From Stutzerimonas xanthomarina (GTDB taxonomy: Bacteria; Pseudomonadota; Gammaproteobacteria; Pseudomonadales; Pseudomonadaceae): a stretch of DNA of 64,000 nucleotides. This document shows positions 19,469 to 33,271 of this stretch, piece by piece. Position 1 is the stretch's first letter. Each line of letters starts with the position of its first letter. The translations under genes were made by a program, and so were the position numbers. The DNA is taken from NCBI RefSeq assembly GCF_003935375.1, contig NZ_RHQM01000017.1:1-64000 (forward strand), read 5' to 3'. The notes below the pieces were generated by a model. It saw nothing but the letters and a program-made list of their open reading frames with translations, searched no databases and had not been told where the DNA came from.

Positions 19469-21739
19469 ATGTTGAACCGTGAGCTCGAAGTCACTCTGAA
19501 TCTGGCTTTCAAAGAGGCACGTACCAAACGTCATGAATTCATGACGGTTGAACACCTCCTGTTGGCCCTACTGGACAATGAAGCGGCAGCCACCGTGCTG
19601 CGGGCCTGTGGCGCGAGCCTGGACAAGCTGCGCCATGATCTGCAGGAGTTCATTGATTCCACCACTCCACTAATTCCACAGCACGATGAGGAGCGCGAAA
19701 CCCAGCCTACGCTTGGCTTTCAGCGCGTACTGCAGCGTGCCGTATTCCATGTCCAAAGCTCTGGCAAGCGGGAAGTGACCGGGGCAAACGTGCTGGTTGC
19801 GATTTTCAGCGAGCAGGAGAGCCAGGCCGTATTCCTTCTCAAGCAGCAGAACGTCGCGCGCATCGACGTCGTCAACTACATTGCTCACGGTATTTCAAAG
19901 GTGCCTGGCAATGCTGGTAGCCCGGAGAACGATGCGGAGATGCAGGATGAGGATGGTGGCGAGCCAGGTGCGTCAGGCAATCCTCTGGATGCCTATGCGA
20001 GCAATCTGAACGAGCTGGCGCGCCAAGGACGGATCGACCCGCTGGTTGGGCGTGAGAACGAAGTCGAGCGTGTCGCACAGATTCTCGCGCGTCGGCGTAA
20101 GAACAATCCGCTTCTCGTAGGTGAAGCTGGCGTCGGTAAGACCGCTATTGCTGAGGGCCTGGCAAAACGCATAGTGGATAATCAGGTTCCGGACCTGCTC
20201 GCTGATAGCGTCGTCTACTCGCTAGATCTGGGTGCGCTGCTGGCGGGTACGAAGTATCGAGGTGATTTCGAGAAGCGCTTCAAGGCGTTGCTCGGAGAGT
20301 TGCGCAAGCGGCCGCATGCCATTCTTTTTATTGATGAGATCCATACGATCATCGGTGCCGGAGCTGCGTCTGGCGGCGTGATGGACGCGTCGAACCTGCT
20401 CAAGCCCTTGCTTTCTTCCGGTGAAATCCGCTGCATCGGTTCTACGACCTTCCAGGAATTCCGTGGGATCTTCGAGAAGGATCGCGCCCTCGCGCGTCGC
20501 TTCCAGAAAGTCGATGTCAGCGAACCTTCAGTCGAAGACACGATCGGCATTCTGCGTGGCCTTAAGGGGCGTTTCGAGCAGCATCACAACATCGAATACA
20601 GCGATGAGGCGCTTCGTGCCGCGGCAGAATTGGCCTCGCGCTACATCAATGATCGGCATATGCCTGACAAGGCCATCGACGTGATCGATGAGGCGGGCGC
20701 CTATCAGCGCCTGCAGCCGGAAGAGCAGCGGGTCAAGTGCATTGATGTCGAACAGGTCGAAGACATCGTGGCAAAGATTGCGCGGATTCCTCCGAAGCAC
20801 GTCAGCAGTTCGGACAAGGAGCTGCTGCGTAACCTCGAGCGCGATCTGAAACTCACGGTTTTTGGCCAGGATGATGCGATCGACTCGCTGGCGACAGCCA
20901 TCAAGCTTTCACGGGCTGGATTGAAGGCTCCGGACAAGCCGGTTGGATCGTTCCTTTTTGCCGGGCCTACCGGCGTGGGTAAGACAGAGGCTGCACGCCA
21001 GCTGGCTCGAGCGCTGGGCGTCGAGCTGATCCGTTTCGACATGTCCGAGTACATGGAGCGTCACACTGTATCTCGTCTGATCGGTGCGCCTCCGGGATAC
21101 GTTGGGTTCGACCAGGGTGGCTTGTTGACTGAGGCCATCACCAAGCAGCCGCATTGCGTGCTGTTGCTGGACGAAATCGAAAAGGCGCACCCCGAGGTCT
21201 TCAACCTGCTGCTGCAGGTCATGGATCATGGCACGCTCACGGACAATAACGGGCGCAAGGCCGACTTCCGCAACGTGATCATCATCATGACCACCAATGC
21301 TGGTGCGGAAACCGCGGCGCGGGCTTCTATCGGTTTTACCTTACAGGATCATGCCTCTGACGCGATGGAGGTCATCAAGAAGAGCTTTACGCCAGAGTTT
21401 CGCAATCGTCTGGATACCATTATCCAGTTCGGCCGTCTGAGTCACGAAGTCATCAAGAGCATCGTCGACAAGTTCTTGATCGAGCTGCAGGCGCAGCTCG
21501 AAGACAAGCATGTGACGTTGGAGGTGTCAGATGCTGCGCGCAGCTGGCTGGCGGAGCATGGCTACGATGCGCAGATGGGTGCGCGGCCGATGGCACGGCT
21601 TATTCAGGACAAGATCAAGAGGCCGTTGGCTGAGGAGATCCTGTTCGGTGAGCTGGCCGAACATGGTGGCGTGGTTCACATCGATATTCGGGGCGGCGAG
21701 CCGTTCTTCGAATTCGAGACCACTGCAGAGCTGGCCTGA
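19469..21739 (+). CDS. clpA: ATP-dependent Clp protease ATP-binding subunit ClpA
   Basis: 756 aa Hsp100 unfoldase of the ClpAP protease. The N-domain (about 1-145, opening [18 protein letters not shown]) binds ClpS. The first AAA+ module has GEAGVGKT and LFIDEIHT, the second [15 protein letters not shown] and [13 protein letters not shown]. The C-terminal D2-small domain ends near residue 750. The ATG at 19469 is preceded by GAGGTG. It ends with a good terminator. Confidence 0.97.
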   Translation: MLNRELEVTLNLAFKEARTKRHEFMTVEHLLLALLDNEAAATVLRACGASLDKLRHDLQEFIDSTTPLIPQHDEERETQPTLGFQRVLQRAVFHVQSSGKREVTGANVLVAIFSEQESQAVFLLKQQNVARIDVVNYIAHGISKVPGNAGSPENDAEMQDEDGGEPGASGNPLDAYASNLNELARQGRIDPLVGRENEVERVAQILARRRKNNPLLVGEAGVGKTAIAEGLAKRIVDNQVPDLLADSVVYSLDLGALLAGTKYRGDFEKRFKALLGELRKRPHAILFIDEIHTIIGAGAASGGVMDASNLLKPLLSSGEIRCIGSTTFQEFRGIFEKDRALARRFQKVDVSEPSVEDTIGILRGLKGRFEQHHNIEYSDEALRAAAELASRYINDRHMPDKAIDVIDEAGAYQRLQPEEQRVKCIDVEQVEDIVAKIARIPPKHVSSSDKELLRNLERDLKLTVFGQDDAIDSLATAIKLSRAGLKAPDKPVGSFLFAGPTGVGKTEAARQLARALGVELIRFDMSEYMERHTVSRLIGAPPGYVGFDQGGLLTEAITKQPHCVLLLDEIEKAHPEVFNLLLQVMDHGTLTDNNGRKADFRNVIIIMTTNAGAETAARASIGFTLQDHASDAMEVIKKSFTPEFRNRLDTIIQFGRLSHEVIKSIVDKFLIELQAQLEDKHVTLEVSDAARSWLAEHGYDAQMGARPMARLIQDKIKRPLAEEILFGELAEHGGVVHIDIRGGEPFFEFETTAELA

Positions 21740-21756
21740 CCTTAGGTGGTATCGAG

Positions 21757-21783
21757 CGCCCGGCTTCGGCCGGGCGTTTTTCG
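21757..21783 (+). terminator. clpA terminator
   Basis: An 8-bp stem CGCCCGGC-TTCG-GCCGGGCG (21757-21776) is followed by TTTTTCG, 17 bases after the clpA stop codon. Confidence 0.9.
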
Positions 21784-21827
21784 TTCCGGCATTGCGTGCT
21801 GCCGCCTCCGCCTGTTTGCTGCTGCAA

Positions 21828-21858
21828 CAAAAAAGCCCGGCATAAACCGGGCATTTTT
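21828..21858 (-). terminator. infA terminator
   Basis: GCCCGG / CCGGGC (21835-21840, 21847-21852), flanked by A-run and T-run so that it can work on both strands. On the minus strand TTTTTT follows, 12 bases after the infA stop codon. Confidence 0.85.
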
Positions 21859-21870
21859 CTCGCGGCTCGC

Positions 21871-22089
21871 TTAGCGGGCGCGGTAGGTGATGCGACCCTT
21901 GCTCAGATCGTAGGGGGTCAGTTCCACGCGAACCTTGTCACCGGTAAGAATCCGGATGTAGTTCTTGCGCATCTTTCCGGAGATGTGCGCAGTAACGACG
22001 TGCCCGTTTTCCAACTCCACACGAAACATGGTGTTAGGCAGGGTGTCGACGACAGTACCTTCCATTTCGAAGCTGTCTTCTTTCGACAT
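21871..22089 (-). CDS. infA: Translation initiation factor IF-1
   Basis: 72 aa, the exact family length, a single S1-like OB fold. Conserved [23 protein letters not shown] and [16 protein letters not shown] are present. IF-1 binds the ribosomal A site during initiation. In gammaproteobacteria infA commonly neighbours the bpt/aat N-degron transferase genes, as here. Confidence 0.98.
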
Positions 22090-22189
22090 TCAGTAAAGTC
22101 CTCGGTGTCCAAATGAGTGACCCGACGCATGCATGCGCGGGCAAAAGCGGCAAGCATTGTGCCCGAAATGGGTCGATCAGCCAAGGACT

Positions 22190-22897
22190 TCAGCTGAGCG
22201 TCACCCAGCGCTGGTTGACCAGCAGTTCGATGGGGCGATATTCGGTCTTGTAATTCATCTTCCGGCAGTTCTTGATCCAGTACCCGAGGTACACGGCCTT
22301 CAGGCCGAGACGCGCTGCTTCGCCGATCTGCCAGAGAATCGCGTAGCGCCCCAGGCTGCGCCGTTCTTCTTCGGGATCGTAGAAGGTGTAAACGGCGGAC
22401 AGTCCATTGGGCAGTACATCGGTGACGGCGACTGCGAGCAGTCGTCCATCCAGCCTGAATTCGTAGAATCGACAAAACGGTAGGTCGCGCACGAGGAAGG
22501 TATTGAACTGCTCGCGGCTGGGGGGGTACATGTCGCCGTCCGCATGGCGCTTTTCGATGTAGGTCGCGTAGAGCGCGTAGAGCTCCTCGCTGAACGCCGG
22601 GCGAACACAACGTACCTGCAGGTCAGCGTTGCGTTTGAGGATTCGTTTCTGTTGCCGGCTGAGCTCTGGCGAGTTTGCCGGAATGCGAGCCGGAATGCAG
22701 GCCGAGCACCGCTGGCAGTGGGGGCGGTAGAGGTGATCGCCGCTACGCCGGAAGCCCATCTCGGAGAGTTCCGCGTACACCTGCGCGTCCATCGGCTGGC
22801 TAGGGTCGAGGAACAGCGTGGTGGCCTGTTCATCGGGCAGATAGCTGCACGCATGGGGCTGTGTGGCGTAGAACTTGAGGCGAGCCAGTGAAGTCAT
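22190..22897 (-). CDS. bpt: Aspartate/glutamate leucyltransferase Bpt
   Basis: 235 aa. Bpt adds leucine from Leu-tRNA to proteins with N-terminal Asp or Glu, marking them for ClpS/ClpAP. The N-terminal cysteine cluster C-S-Y and [16 protein letters not shown], and the C-terminal [19 protein letters not shown], are family signatures. The ATG at 22897 is preferred to a TTG two codons upstream. With aat downstream of trxB and clpS-clpA close by, the N-degron pathway is grouped. Confidence 0.94.
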   Translation of the reverse strand: MTSLARLKFYATQPHACSYLPDEQATTLFLDPSQPMDAQVYAELSEMGFRRSGDHLYRPHCQRCSACIPARIPANSPELSRQQKRILKRNADLQVRCVRPAFSEELYALYATYIEKRHADGDMYPPSREQFNTFLVRDLPFCRFYEFRLDGRLLAVAVTDVLPNGLSAVYTFYDPEEERRSLGRYAILWQIGEAARLGLKAVYLGYWIKNCRKMNYKTEYRPIELLVNQRWVTLS

Positions 22898-22949
22898 GGT
22901 CAACTCTCAGAAATCATGAGCTGAGTGTAGGTTAGCTTGCGGTAGCCGG

Positions 22950-23630
22950 CTAGGCGCGCCAGTCGGCTGCGCTGGGCTGATCCAGATGCTCGGCAAGTGC
23001 GGCGGCGAATTGCTCACGCGCAATGCTGCGGGCGCCAAAGCTTTCCAGATGACGTGTCGGCATCTGGCAGTCAATCAGGACAAAACCCCAGTCACGCAGC
23101 TGTTCCACCAGTGTGACGAATCCAACCTTGGACGCATCGGTAGCGCGACTGAACATCGACTCGCCGAAAAATAGCTTACCGATTGCCAGTCCGTAGAGTC
23201 CGCCGACGAGATGCTGCTCCTGCCAGACTTCTACCGAATGTGCGACACCCATTTCGTGCAACTGAACATAGGCTTGCTGCATCGGTGTGGTGATCCAGGT
23301 TCCGTCCGAATAGCTACGAGGCCCGGCACAGCCTTGGATCACGTCGGTAAACGCTTGATCGAAGGTCACCTGAAATTCGCCCTGACGGATGCGCTTGCGC
23401 AGGCTGCGCGACACATGCAGTTCGTTCGGGAACAGCACCGTTCGCGGATCGGGAGACCACCACAGCAACGGCTGCCCATCCTGGTACCAGGGAAAGCAGC
23501 CGTGGCGATAGGCGGCCAGCAGGCGTTCATGGCTAAGGTCACCCCCAGCAGCCAAAAGGCCGTTGGGTTCTCGCAAAGCCGCTTCGAGAGGGGGGAAGCA
23601 GAGATCGTCGCGCTTTAGCCAGGTCAGCAT
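22950..23630 (-). CDS. aat: Leucyl/phenylalanyl-tRNA-protein transferase Aat
   Basis: 226 aa. It attaches Leu or Phe to proteins with N-terminal Arg or Lys, making type-2 N-degrons recognised by ClpS. The motif [21 protein letters not shown] opens the protein and [18 protein letters not shown] is the catalytic core region. Start chosen at MLTWL as in related proteins; a frame opening 4 codons earlier (MRGDML) is possible. It precedes bpt by 52 bases and follows trxB. Confidence 0.95.
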   Translation of the reverse strand: MLTWLKRDDLCFPPLEAALREPNGLLAAGGDLSHERLLAAYRHGCFPWYQDGQPLLWWSPDPRTVLFPNELHVSRSLRKRIRQGEFQVTFDQAFTDVIQGCAGPRSYSDGTWITTPMQQAYVQLHEMGVAHSVEVWQEQHLVGGLYGLAIGKLFFGESMFSRATDASKVGFVTLVEQLRDWGFVLIDCQMPTRHLESFGARSIAREQFAAALAEHLDQPSAADWRA

Positions 23631-23657
23631 GTCGCCACGCATATGCAGGTAGGAGAG

Positions 23658-23676
23658 GGCGGGCCGAGGGCCCGCC
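23658..23676 (-). terminator. Hairpin after trxB
   Basis: A perfect 8-bp stem GGCGGGCC-GAG-GGCCCGCC between trxB and aat without a T-run. It may attenuate read-through or protect the trxB mRNA end. Confidence 0.4.
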
Positions 23677-23682
23677 ACTAGA

Positions 23683-24639
<957 letters not shown>

Positions 24640-24839
24640 TCATAAGCCTTTGTTGCAAATAGAGAAGCGTGCTCCAGTCGAGCCGCGTCGGGAAATCGGG
24701 CGTTTATGCTACACCGAAGCATCGGCAAAAGCCCAAGCCGCCGCGGAACCTGCATGCCATCGAATCGACAAACCCGTACAATGCCGGGGTTCTGGCTGAC
24801 TACGGTTCATCGCGCCGCAGGCGCAGGAAAGAAAGCGTT

Positions 24840-27245
24840 TTGAAGAATTCCTCATCTACCGCGCCGGCAACCGTCTGGCGACAACAATTGCACTATCGCC
24901 TCAAGGAAGGCGCGTTGATAGCGCTCGGTGCGCTCTGCGTCTACCTGTGGATGGCTTTGCTTACCTACGACCCGGGCGATCCTGGCTGGACCCACACCAG
25001 CAATGTCGATCAGGTCCGCAACGCTGCCGGCCGTGCCGGCGCCTGGTTTGCCGATGTTCTGTTCATGGCGCTGGGCTATTTCGCCTATTTGTTTCCCCTG
25101 CTGCTTGGCGTCAAGGCCTGGCAAGTGTTCCGCGCGCGTCATCAGCCCTGGGTGTGGAACGGCTGGCTGTTCTCCTGGCGCCTGATCGGTCTGGTGTTCC
25201 TGGTCCTGTCCGGGTCCGCGCTGGCCTATATTCATTTCCAGGCCGCTCCTGGCTTGCCCGCGTCTGCCGGCGGAGCGCTGGGAGAGAGCCTCGGTCAGTT
25301 GGCCGTTCTGTCCCTTAACGTACAGGGCAGCACCCTTGCGCTGTTGGCGTTTTTCCTGTTCGGTCTAACGGTGTTCACCGATCTGTCCTGGTTCAAAGTG
25401 ATGGACATCACCGGCAAGATCACTCTCGACCTCATCGAGCTGATCCAGAGCTTCTTCAGTCGCTGGTGGAGCGCCCGCGCCGAGCGCAAGCAGATGGTCG
25501 CCCAGTTGCGAGAAGTCGACGATGTCGTGAGCGAGGTGGCTGCGCCGATGGTGCGCGACCGTCGTGAGCAGGCCAAGGTCAAGGAGCGCATCATCGAACG
25601 TGACGAGTCCCTGGCCAAGCACATGAGCGAGCGCGACAAGCGTGTGGCTCCGGTGATCGCTCCGCCTGCTCCTGCCAAAGCCGCCGAACCGAGCAAGCGC
25701 GTGCTGAAAGAAAAGCAGGCCAACCTGTTTGTCGATCCGCTGATCGAGGGCAGCCTGCCGCCGATCTCGATACTTGATGCTGCCGAGAAACAGCAGAAGC
25801 AATACTCGCCTGAGTCGCTGGAAGCGATGTCGCGGCTGCTGGAGATCAAGCTGAAGGAGTTCGGTGTAGAGGTCATCGTCGAGTCGGTACATCCAGGCCC
25901 GGTGATCACCCGCTTCGAAATCCAGCCGGCAGCCGGTGTGAAGGTAAGCCGTATCTCCAATCTGGCCAAAGACCTTGCGCGCTCACTGGCAGTGATCAGC
26001 GTGCGGGTGGTCGAAGTGATTCCGGGCAAGACCACTGTAGGTATCGAGATTCCCAACGAGGATCGTCAGATCGTGCGCTTCTCCGAGGTGCTTTCTTCGG
26101 CCCCCTACGACGACGCCAAATCACCGGTCACCCTTGCACTCGGCCATGATATCGGCGGTAAGCCGGTCATCGCCGACCTGGCGAAGATGCCGCACCTGCT
26201 AGTGGCTGGTACCACTGGTTCCGGTAAGTCGGTGGGCGTCAACGCGATGATTTTGTCGATCCTGTTCAAGTCCACGCCGGAAGAGGCGCGGTTGATCATG
26301 ATCGATCCTAAGATGCTTGAACTGTCGATCTACGAAGGCATTCCGCACCTGCTTTGCCCCGTCGTCACGGACATGAAGGAGGCGGCCAACGCACTGCGCT
26401 GGAGCGTCGCCGAGATGGAGCGGCGCTACAAGCTGATGGCGGCCATGGGCGTGCGTAACCTCGCGGGCTTCAATCGCAAGGTCAAGGAAGCCGAAGAGGC
26501 GGGCACACCGCTTACCGATCCGCTGTTCCGTCGCGAGAGCATGGATGACCAGCCGCCGCCGCTGAAATCCCTGCCGACCATCGTCGTGGTGGTGGACGAA
26601 TTCGCCGACATGATGATGATCGTCGGCAAGAAGGTCGAAGAGCTGATCGCGCGTATCGCACAGAAGGCACGCGCGGCGGGTATTCACCTGATCCTTGCCA
26701 CCCAGCGTCCGTCGGTGGATGTGATTACCGGCCTGATCAAGGCCAACATTCCGACCCGAATGGCATTCCAGGTATCCAGCAAGATTGATTCGCGCACCAT
26801 TCTCGACCAAGGTGGTGCCGAGCAGTTGCTGGGGCACGGTGACATGCTCTACCTGCCGCCGGGCACCGGCCTGCCGATTCGTGTCCATGGCGCGTTCGTT
26901 TCCGATGAGGAAGTGCACCGGGTGGTCGAGGCCTGGAAGGCCCGTGGCGCGCCTGACTACATCGAAGACATTCTCGCTGGCGTCGAAGAGGCGGGTAGCG
27001 GCTTCGATGGTAGCAGTGGCGAAGGCAGCGGAGAGGGCAGCGAAGAAGACCCGTTATACGACGAGGCCGTTCGCTTCGTCACTGAAAGCCGCCGTGCGTC
27101 GATTTCCGCCGTGCAGCGCAAACTCAAGATTGGCTATAACCGCGCCGCGCGGATGATCGAGGCCATGGAAATGGCTGGCGTGGTGACATCCATGAACACC
27201 AATGGCTCGCGCGAAGTCATCGCGCCGCCGCCTATGCGCGATTGA
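24840..27245 (+). CDS. ftsK: DNA translocase FtsK
   Basis: About 801 aa from a TTG at 24840, which has AGGAAAG upstream. Longer in-frame openings exist, so the start is uncertain. FtsK couples chromosome dimer resolution to cell division at the septum. About four membrane helices lie in residues 25-190, then a charged linker. The motor domain has Walker [15 protein letters not shown] and Walker [16 protein letters not shown]-terminal gamma winged helix (from [11 protein letters not shown] to the end) binds KOPS sites. The linker is short compared with E. coli FtsK, as in other Pseudomonas. Confidence 0.95.
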   Translation: MKNSSSTAPATVWRQQLHYRLKEGALIALGALCVYLWMALLTYDPGDPGWTHTSNVDQVRNAAGRAGAWFADVLFMALGYFAYLFPLLLGVKAWQVFRARHQPWVWNGWLFSWRLIGLVFLVLSGSALAYIHFQAAPGLPASAGGALGESLGQLAVLSLNVQGSTLALLAFFLFGLTVFTDLSWFKVMDITGKITLDLIELIQSFFSRWWSARAERKQMVAQLREVDDVVSEVAAPMVRDRREQAKVKERIIERDESLAKHMSERDKRVAPVIAPPAPAKAAEPSKRVLKEKQANLFVDPLIEGSLPPISILDAAEKQQKQYSPESLEAMSRLLEIKLKEFGVEVIVESVHPGPVITRFEIQPAAGVKVSRISNLAKDLARSLAVISVRVVEVIPGKTTVGIEIPNEDRQIVRFSEVLSSAPYDDAKSPVTLALGHDIGGKPVIADLAKMPHLLVAGTTGSGKSVGVNAMILSILFKSTPEEARLIMIDPKMLELSIYEGIPHLLCPVVTDMKEAANALRWSVAEMERRYKLMAAMGVRNLAGFNRKVKEAEEAGTPLTDPLFRRESMDDQPPPLKSLPTIVVVVDEFADMMMIVGKKVEELIARIAQKARAAGIHLILATQRPSVDVITGLIKANIPTRMAFQVSSKIDSRTILDQGGAEQLLGHGDMLYLPPGTGLPIRVHGAFVSDEEVHRVVEAWKARGAPDYIEDILAGVEEAGSGFDGSSGEGSGEGSEEDPLYDEAVRFVTESRRASISAVQRKLKIGYNRAARMIEAMEMAGVVTSMNTNGSREVIAPPPMRD

Positions 27246-27262
27246 ATCGCTTCGAGGGCTAA

Positions 27263-27889
27263 ATGCAATTGATCCGTTTGCTGTGTGCATCTGTCCTGAT
27301 GGTTGCCCTGGCCCCGGCACACGCCGACCAGGCTGCATCTACCAAACGACTGACTGATTTGCTTAACCAGGCTGAAACCCTGACTGGCCGCTTCTCGCAG
27401 CTGTCGCTCGACGGCAGCGGCACCCAGCTGCAGGAAACCTCCGGTGAACTGGCGCTCAAGCGCCCCGGGCAGTTCCGTTGGCACACCGATGCACCGATGG
27501 AGCAGCTGCTGGTCTCCAACGGCGAGAAGGTCTGGTTGTATGACCCAGACCTCGAGCAGGTCACCGTTCAGCAACTCGATCAGCGTCTGACGCACACTCC
27601 CGCGCTGCTGCTCTCCGGTGACGTGTCGACCATCAGCGAGAACTTCGAGGTTTCCCACAAAGAGGCCGGCGAGGTCGTGGATTTCACCCTCAAGCCCAAG
27701 GCCAAGGACACGTTGTTCGATAACCTGCGCCTGTCGTTTCGTGGCGGCGTGATCAACGACATGCAGCTGATCGACAGCGTTGGTCAGCGCACCAACATCC
27801 TCTTCATGGGCGTGAAGATGAATCAGCCGCTCAAGGCTGACATGTTCACCTTCGAGATTCCCGAGGGTGCCGACGTCATTTCCGAGTGA
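27263..27889 (+). CDS. lolA: Outer-membrane lipoprotein carrier LolA
   Basis: 208 aa with a signal peptide (cleavage probably after PAHA, residue 21). LolA carries lipoproteins across the periplasm from LolCDE to LolB. Motifs [26 protein letters not shown] and [14 protein letters not shown] are typical. It lies 17 bases after ftsK and before rarA, the usual gammaproteobacterial order. Confidence 0.95.
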   Translation: MQLIRLLCASVLMVALAPAHADQAASTKRLTDLLNQAETLTGRFSQLSLDGSGTQLQETSGELALKRPGQFRWHTDAPMEQLLVSNGEKVWLYDPDLEQVTVQQLDQRLTHTPALLLSGDVSTISENFEVSHKEAGEVVDFTLKPKAKDTLFDNLRLSFRGGVINDMQLIDSVGQRTNILFMGVKMNQPLKADMFTFEIPEGADVISE

Positions 27890-27959
27890 CCCTCATCTGA
27901 CATTCGTATCAGGCGGCCTGCACAGCGGCGGGCCGCTGCAATCGAGGTAACCGTCCGCA

Positions 27960-29285
27960 ATGGACCTGTTCAGCCGCGAGCCTGTCGCTCAACCCCTTGC
28001 CGCGCGTCTGCGTGCAGCCAGCCTCGACGAGTACGTCGGGCAGGAGCACCTGCTCGCGCGCGGCAAGCCGTTGCGCGAGGCGCTGGAACAGGGCGCGCTG
28101 CATTCCATGGTGTTCTGGGGGCCGCCCGGGGTTGGTAAGACCACTCTGGCGCGGCTCCTGGCAAAAGTCTCCGATGCCCATTTCGAGACGGTTTCCGCCG
28201 TGCTCGCCGGGGTCAAGGAGATTCGCCAGGCGGTTGAGATCGCCAAGCAGCAGGCCGCCCAGTACGGACGGCGCACCATCCTGTTCGTCGATGAAGTGCA
28301 TCGCTTCAACAAATCCCAGCAGGATGCCTTCCTGCCTTACGTCGAAGACGGCACGCTGATCTTCATCGGTGCGACCACCGAGAATCCCTCCTTCGAACTC
28401 AACAACGCCTTGCTCTCGCGCGCCCGCGTCTACGTGCTGAAAAGTCTCGACGAGGCGGCGCTGCGTAAACTTGTCGCCCGTGCGCTGAGTGATCCAAAAG
28501 GGCTGGGTGACCTGCATCTGGAACTGCCGGAAGAGAGCTTCCAGATGCTGCTGGCTGCTGCCGATGGTGACGGTCGTCGGCTGCTCAACCTGCTGGAGAA
28601 CGCATCGGACCTGGCCGAGGAGGGCGGTAGCATCAGCACCGACTTGCTGCAGGATCTGCTGGGTGACAGCCGTCGCCGTTTCGACAAGGGCGGTGAGGCG
28701 TTCTACGACCAGATTTCGGCACTGCACAAGTCCGTGCGCGGCTCCAATCCCGACGCGGCACTGTACTGGTTCGCGCGTATGCTCGATGGTGGCTGCGACC
28801 CGCTGTACATCGCCCGGCGCGTCGTGCGCATGGCCAGTGAGGAGATCGGCAATGCTGACCCACGCGCGCTGCCGCTGTGTCTGAACGCCTGGGATGTGCA
28901 GGAGCGCCTGGGTAGCCCGGAAGGGGAGCTGGCCGTGGCGCAGGCGATCGTCTATCTCGCCTGCGCGCCGAAGAGCAACGCCGTCTACACGGCGTTCAAG
29001 GCGGCCATGCGTGATGCCGCCGAGAACGGCTCGCAGGAAGTGCCGCTGCATTTGCGTAATGCACCGACCAAGCTGATGAAAGAACTCGGCTACGGCAACG
29101 AATACCGCTACGCCCACGACGAACCGGATGCCTATGCTGCAGGCGAGGATTATTTCCCCGAAGCGATGCAGCCGCGGCGTTACTACCATCCGGCCCCGCG
29201 GGGGCTGGAAAGCAAGATCCGCGACAAGCTCGAGCACCTTGCCCGGCTCGACCGCGAAAGCCCGAAACAACGGAGAAAGGAATGA
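27960..29285 (+). CDS. rarA: Replication-associated recombination protein RarA (MgsA)
   Basis: 441 aa AAA+ ATPase related to clamp loaders, acting at stalled forks. Walker [16 protein letters not shown] is at about 54-68, Walker [13 protein letters not shown] at about 107-118, sensor 1 GATTENPSF, and the C-terminal tetramerisation domain ends with [20 protein letters not shown]. It overlaps crcB by 4 bases. Confidence 0.95.
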   Translation: MDLFSREPVAQPLAARLRAASLDEYVGQEHLLARGKPLREALEQGALHSMVFWGPPGVGKTTLARLLAKVSDAHFETVSAVLAGVKEIRQAVEIAKQQAAQYGRRTILFVDEVHRFNKSQQDAFLPYVEDGTLIFIGATTENPSFELNNALLSRARVYVLKSLDEAALRKLVARALSDPKGLGDLHLELPEESFQMLLAAADGDGRRLLNLLENASDLAEEGGSISTDLLQDLLGDSRRRFDKGGEAFYDQISALHKSVRGSNPDAALYWFARMLDGGCDPLYIARRVVRMASEEIGNADPRALPLCLNAWDVQERLGSPEGELAVAQAIVYLACAPKSNAVYTAFKAAMRDAAENGSQEVPLHLRNAPTKLMKELGYGNEYRYAHDEPDAYAAGEDYFPEAMQPRRYYHPAPRGLESKIRDKLEHLARLDRESPKQRRKE

Positions 29286-29656
29286 TCCGCATGGCCTTCG
29301 CTGTCGCCTGTGGCGGCGTGATCGGAACCCTGTTGCGCTTTGCCCTGGCGACCTGGGTCAGCAATCAATGGCCACGGCATTTCTATCTGGCCACGCTGGC
29401 CGTGAACCTGCTGGGGTGCCTGTTGATCGGCTATCTCTATGCAACCTTTCTCGCCCGACCGGACATTTCACCCGAGCTGCGTGGCGCACTGATCATCGGC
29501 TTTCTTGGCGCACTGACGACTTTCTCCAGCTTCTCACTTGACGCACTGCGGCTGCTTGAAAGCGGTCAACTGGCGACTGCCTTCGCCTATGTCGGCGGCA
29601 GCGTGTTCGGTGGCCTGTTGGCGGCCTGGGCCGGTCTGGCGCTCGCCAGGTTATGA
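29282..29656 (+). CDS. crcB: Fluoride ion channel CrcB (Fluc)
   Basis: 124 aa with four membrane helices. The protein exports fluoride as an antiparallel dimer. [12 protein letters not shown], the [14 protein letters not shown] helix (with the conserved Asn) and [15 protein letters not shown] (the phenylalanine-containing track) are visible. Its ATG overlaps the rarA stop codon, so it is translationally coupled; there is no room for a fluoride riboswitch directly in front of it. Confidence 0.94.
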   Translation: MIRMAFAVACGGVIGTLLRFALATWVSNQWPRHFYLATLAVNLLGCLLIGYLYATFLARPDISPELRGALIIGFLGALTTFSSFSLDALRLLESGQLATAFAYVGGSVFGGLLAAWAGLALARL

Positions 29657-29677
29657 ACCGGCGCGCGTTCACAGTAA

Positions 29678-31009
<1,332 letters not shown>

Positions 31010-31130
31010 TGCCTGCGGCGCTGCGTCATCGCGGTTCGGCATCAGGCCGGATCCTTGATATTCGACAAGGGGCATCGCGGCCGTAATGGCTGTCATGCCC
31101 ATACCACCAACGACCCTCCAGGATTCGCTC

Positions 31131-32525
31131 ATGGAATACCTCCCGCTGTTCCACAACCTCAAAGGCCGCACGGTGTTGATCGTCGGGGGTGGCGAGATTG
31201 CGCTGCGCAAGGCTCGGCTGCTGAGCGAAGCTGGAGCACGGCTGCGGGTGGTGGCGCCGAGCATCGAGGCGCAACTGGCCGAACTGGTAGAAGCGGGCGC
31301 TGGCGAATGCCTCGATCGCGGCTATGACCCGCAGGACCTCCAGGGCTGTGTGCTGGCCATCGCCGCCACCGATGACGAGCCGCTGAATGCCGCGGTTTCG
31401 CAGCATGCCACCGCGCTGGGTATGCCAGTCAACGTGGTCGACTCGCCGCAGCTGTGCAGCGTGATCTTTCCGGCGATCGTCGACCGCTCGCCGCTGGTGA
31501 TTGCGGTTTCCAGTGGTGGCGATGCTCCGGTGCTGGCGCGGTTGATCCGCGCGCGTATCGAGACCTGGATTCCAGCGGCCTACGGGCAGCTGGCGGGGCT
31601 GGCCAAACAGTTCCGCGCTCAGGTCAAAGCCAAGTTCGCCAATGTTCAGCAGCGGCGGGTGTTCTGGGAGGAAACCTTTCAGGGACCGATCGCCGAACAG
31701 GCGTTGGCTGGGTGCAGCGCCGAAGCCGAGCGCCTACTGGCGGAGAAGCTTGCCGGTGCAGCGCCGCGCGCGCTGGGCGAGGTTTATCTGGTAGGCGCTG
31801 GCCCGGGCGACCCTGACCTGCTGACTTTTCGTGCCCTGCGTCTGATGCAGCAGGCCGATGTGGTGCTCTACGATCGCCTGGTGGCGCCGGCGATCATCGA
31901 TCTGTGCCGGCGCGATGCAGACCGCATCTACGTTGGCAAGCAGCGCTCGGAGCATGCAGTGCCGCAGGAGCAGATCAACCAGAAGCTGGTGACCCTGGCC
32001 AAGGAAGGCAAGCGCGTTCTACGGCTCAAGGGCGGTGATCCGTTCATCTTTGGCCGCGGTGGCGAGGAGATCGAGGAGCTGGCAGCCAACGGTGTGCCGT
32101 TCCAGGTCGTGCCGGGTATCACTGCCGCCAGCGGCTGTGCAGCCTATGCCGGCATTCCGCTCACTCATCGCGATCATGCGCAGTCGGTGCGTTTTGTCAC
32201 CGGTCATCTGAAAGACGGCAGCTGCGATCTGCCCTGGGCGGAACTCGCCGCGCCGGCACAGACGCTGGTGTTCTACATGGGCCTGGTGGGTTTGCCGGTG
32301 ATCTGCAAGCAACTGATAGCCCATGGACGTTCGGCGGATACGCCGGCGGCGCTGGTACAGCAGGGCACCACCACCAATCAGCGTGTCTTCACAGGGACGC
32401 TGGAAACCCTCGCCCAGCGTATCGCCCAGGAGCAGGTGCAGGCTCCGACCCTGCTGATCGTCGGTGAAGTGGTTCAGCTACGCGAGAAACTGGCCTGGTT
32501 CGAAGGCGCCCAGGCGAGCGCCTAG
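31131..32525 (+). CDS. cysG: Siroheme synthase CysG (trifunctional)
   Basis: 464 aa. The N-terminal part (about 1-210) is the precorrin-2 dehydrogenase/ferrochelatase with Rossmann motif [10 protein letters not shown]; the C-terminal part (about 215-455) is the uroporphyrinogen-III methyltransferase, with [19 protein letters not shown] and [20 protein letters not shown]. It makes siroheme for sulfite and nitrite reductases. ATG at 31131 has AGGA seven bases before; 45 bases of in-frame upstream sequence are not conserved in type. Confidence 0.95.
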   Translation: MEYLPLFHNLKGRTVLIVGGGEIALRKARLLSEAGARLRVVAPSIEAQLAELVEAGAGECLDRGYDPQDLQGCVLAIAATDDEPLNAAVSQHATALGMPVNVVDSPQLCSVIFPAIVDRSPLVIAVSSGGDAPVLARLIRARIETWIPAAYGQLAGLAKQFRAQVKAKFANVQQRRVFWEETFQGPIAEQALAGCSAEAERLLAEKLAGAAPRALGEVYLVGAGPGDPDLLTFRALRLMQQADVVLYDRLVAPAIIDLCRRDADRIYVGKQRSEHAVPQEQINQKLVTLAKEGKRVLRLKGGDPFIFGRGGEEIEELAANGVPFQVVPGITAASGCAAYAGIPLTHRDHAQSVRFVTGHLKDGSCDLPWAELAAPAQTLVFYMGLVGLPVICKQLIAHGRSADTPAALVQQGTTTNQRVFTGTLETLAQRIAQEQVQAPTLLIVGEVVQLREKLAWFEGAQASA

Positions 32526-32538
32526 CAGAAGATCGACG

Positions 32539-32568
32539 CTATCTGCGCCGTTTCAGCGGCGCAGATAG
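32539..32568. terminator. Hairpin between cysG and agmR
   Basis: A perfect 12-bp inverted repeat CTATCTGCGCCG-TTTCAG-CGGCGCAGATAG. Its 3' arm overlaps the last codons of the convergent regulator gene. There is no T-run; it may serve as a shared transcription stop. Confidence 0.5.
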
Positions 32569-33218
32569 GCGGTGAAGTCGATGTCCCCGGCAGAAAGGAT
32601 CGCCTGTACACGGTTGTGCACGTTGAGCTTGCGCAGAATCGCCGAGACATGTGCCTTCACGGTGGTTTCGGCGATGTCGAGGTTGTAGGCGATCTGCTTG
32701 TTGGATTCACCCTTGGTCATGCGCTCCAGTACCAGTAGCTGCTTGCGGGTCAGCGCCTGCAACAGTTCCGGCGGGATCGATTGCTCGTTGTGATGGGAGT
32801 GGCGGCTGCTGGGCTTCTGGCTGCGGATGATGTCCGAAGGCAGGTAGACGTTGCCGTTGAGAATCTGCTCGATGGCGTCGGTCATCTGCGCACGCGGCGA
32901 GGATTTGGTGATAAAGCCGACGGCGCCGTAGGTAATGGCCTGCAGCACGATCTGCTTGTCCTGCTCGGCCGAGACGATCACCACCGGAATGGTCGGTGCT
33001 TCGTTGCGCAGATTAATCAGGCCGTTGAGGCCGTGCATGCCGGGCATGTTCAGGTCCAGCAGCACCAGATCGAGATCGTCGTGTTCCAGGGTCAGCGCCA
33101 GCGCGCTGTCGAGGTCGGCAGTTTCAAGGATTTCGCTGTCGGGGAAGCCGTCGCGAATGACGTTATGGATGGCTTCACGGAACAGCGGATGGTCGTCCGC
33201 AATCAGGATCTTGTACAA
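32553..33218 (-). CDS. agmR: AgmR/ErbR-type LuxR-family response regulator
   Basis: 221 aa: receiver domain (1-120, phospho-acceptor D55 in LLDLNMPG, acidic pair D8-D9) and C-terminal LuxR-type helix-turn-helix (about 150-210; [25 protein letters not shown]). The sequence closely resembles AgmR of P. putida (PedR1) and ErbR of P. aeruginosa, activators of PQQ alcohol dehydrogenase genes. It starts with TTG at 33218 behind a good AGAGGTGA. No partner kinase is adjacent. It is the first gene of the alcohol-oxidation island and may bind the TACCAAGG elements, an inference. Confidence 0.85.
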   Translation of the reverse strand: MYKILIADDHPLFREAIHNVIRDGFPDSEILETADLDSALALTLEHDDLDLVLLDLNMPGMHGLNGLINLRNEAPTIPVVIVSAEQDKQIVLQAITYGAVGFITKSSPRAQMTDAIEQILNGNVYLPSDIIRSQKPSSRHSHHNEQSIPPELLQALTRKQLLVLERMTKGESNKQIAYNLDIAETTVKAHVSAILRKLNVHNRVQAILSAGDIDFTAYLRR

Positions 33219-33271
33219 GGCCGGTCACCTCTTTGTTGTGATTATGGTGGGGGCATGCTGGTCAGGTGATG

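Noticed and set aside
29240-29281. Fluoride riboswitch before crcB
   Set aside because: crcB starts inside the end of rarA with a 4-base overlap, leaving no leader of its own.
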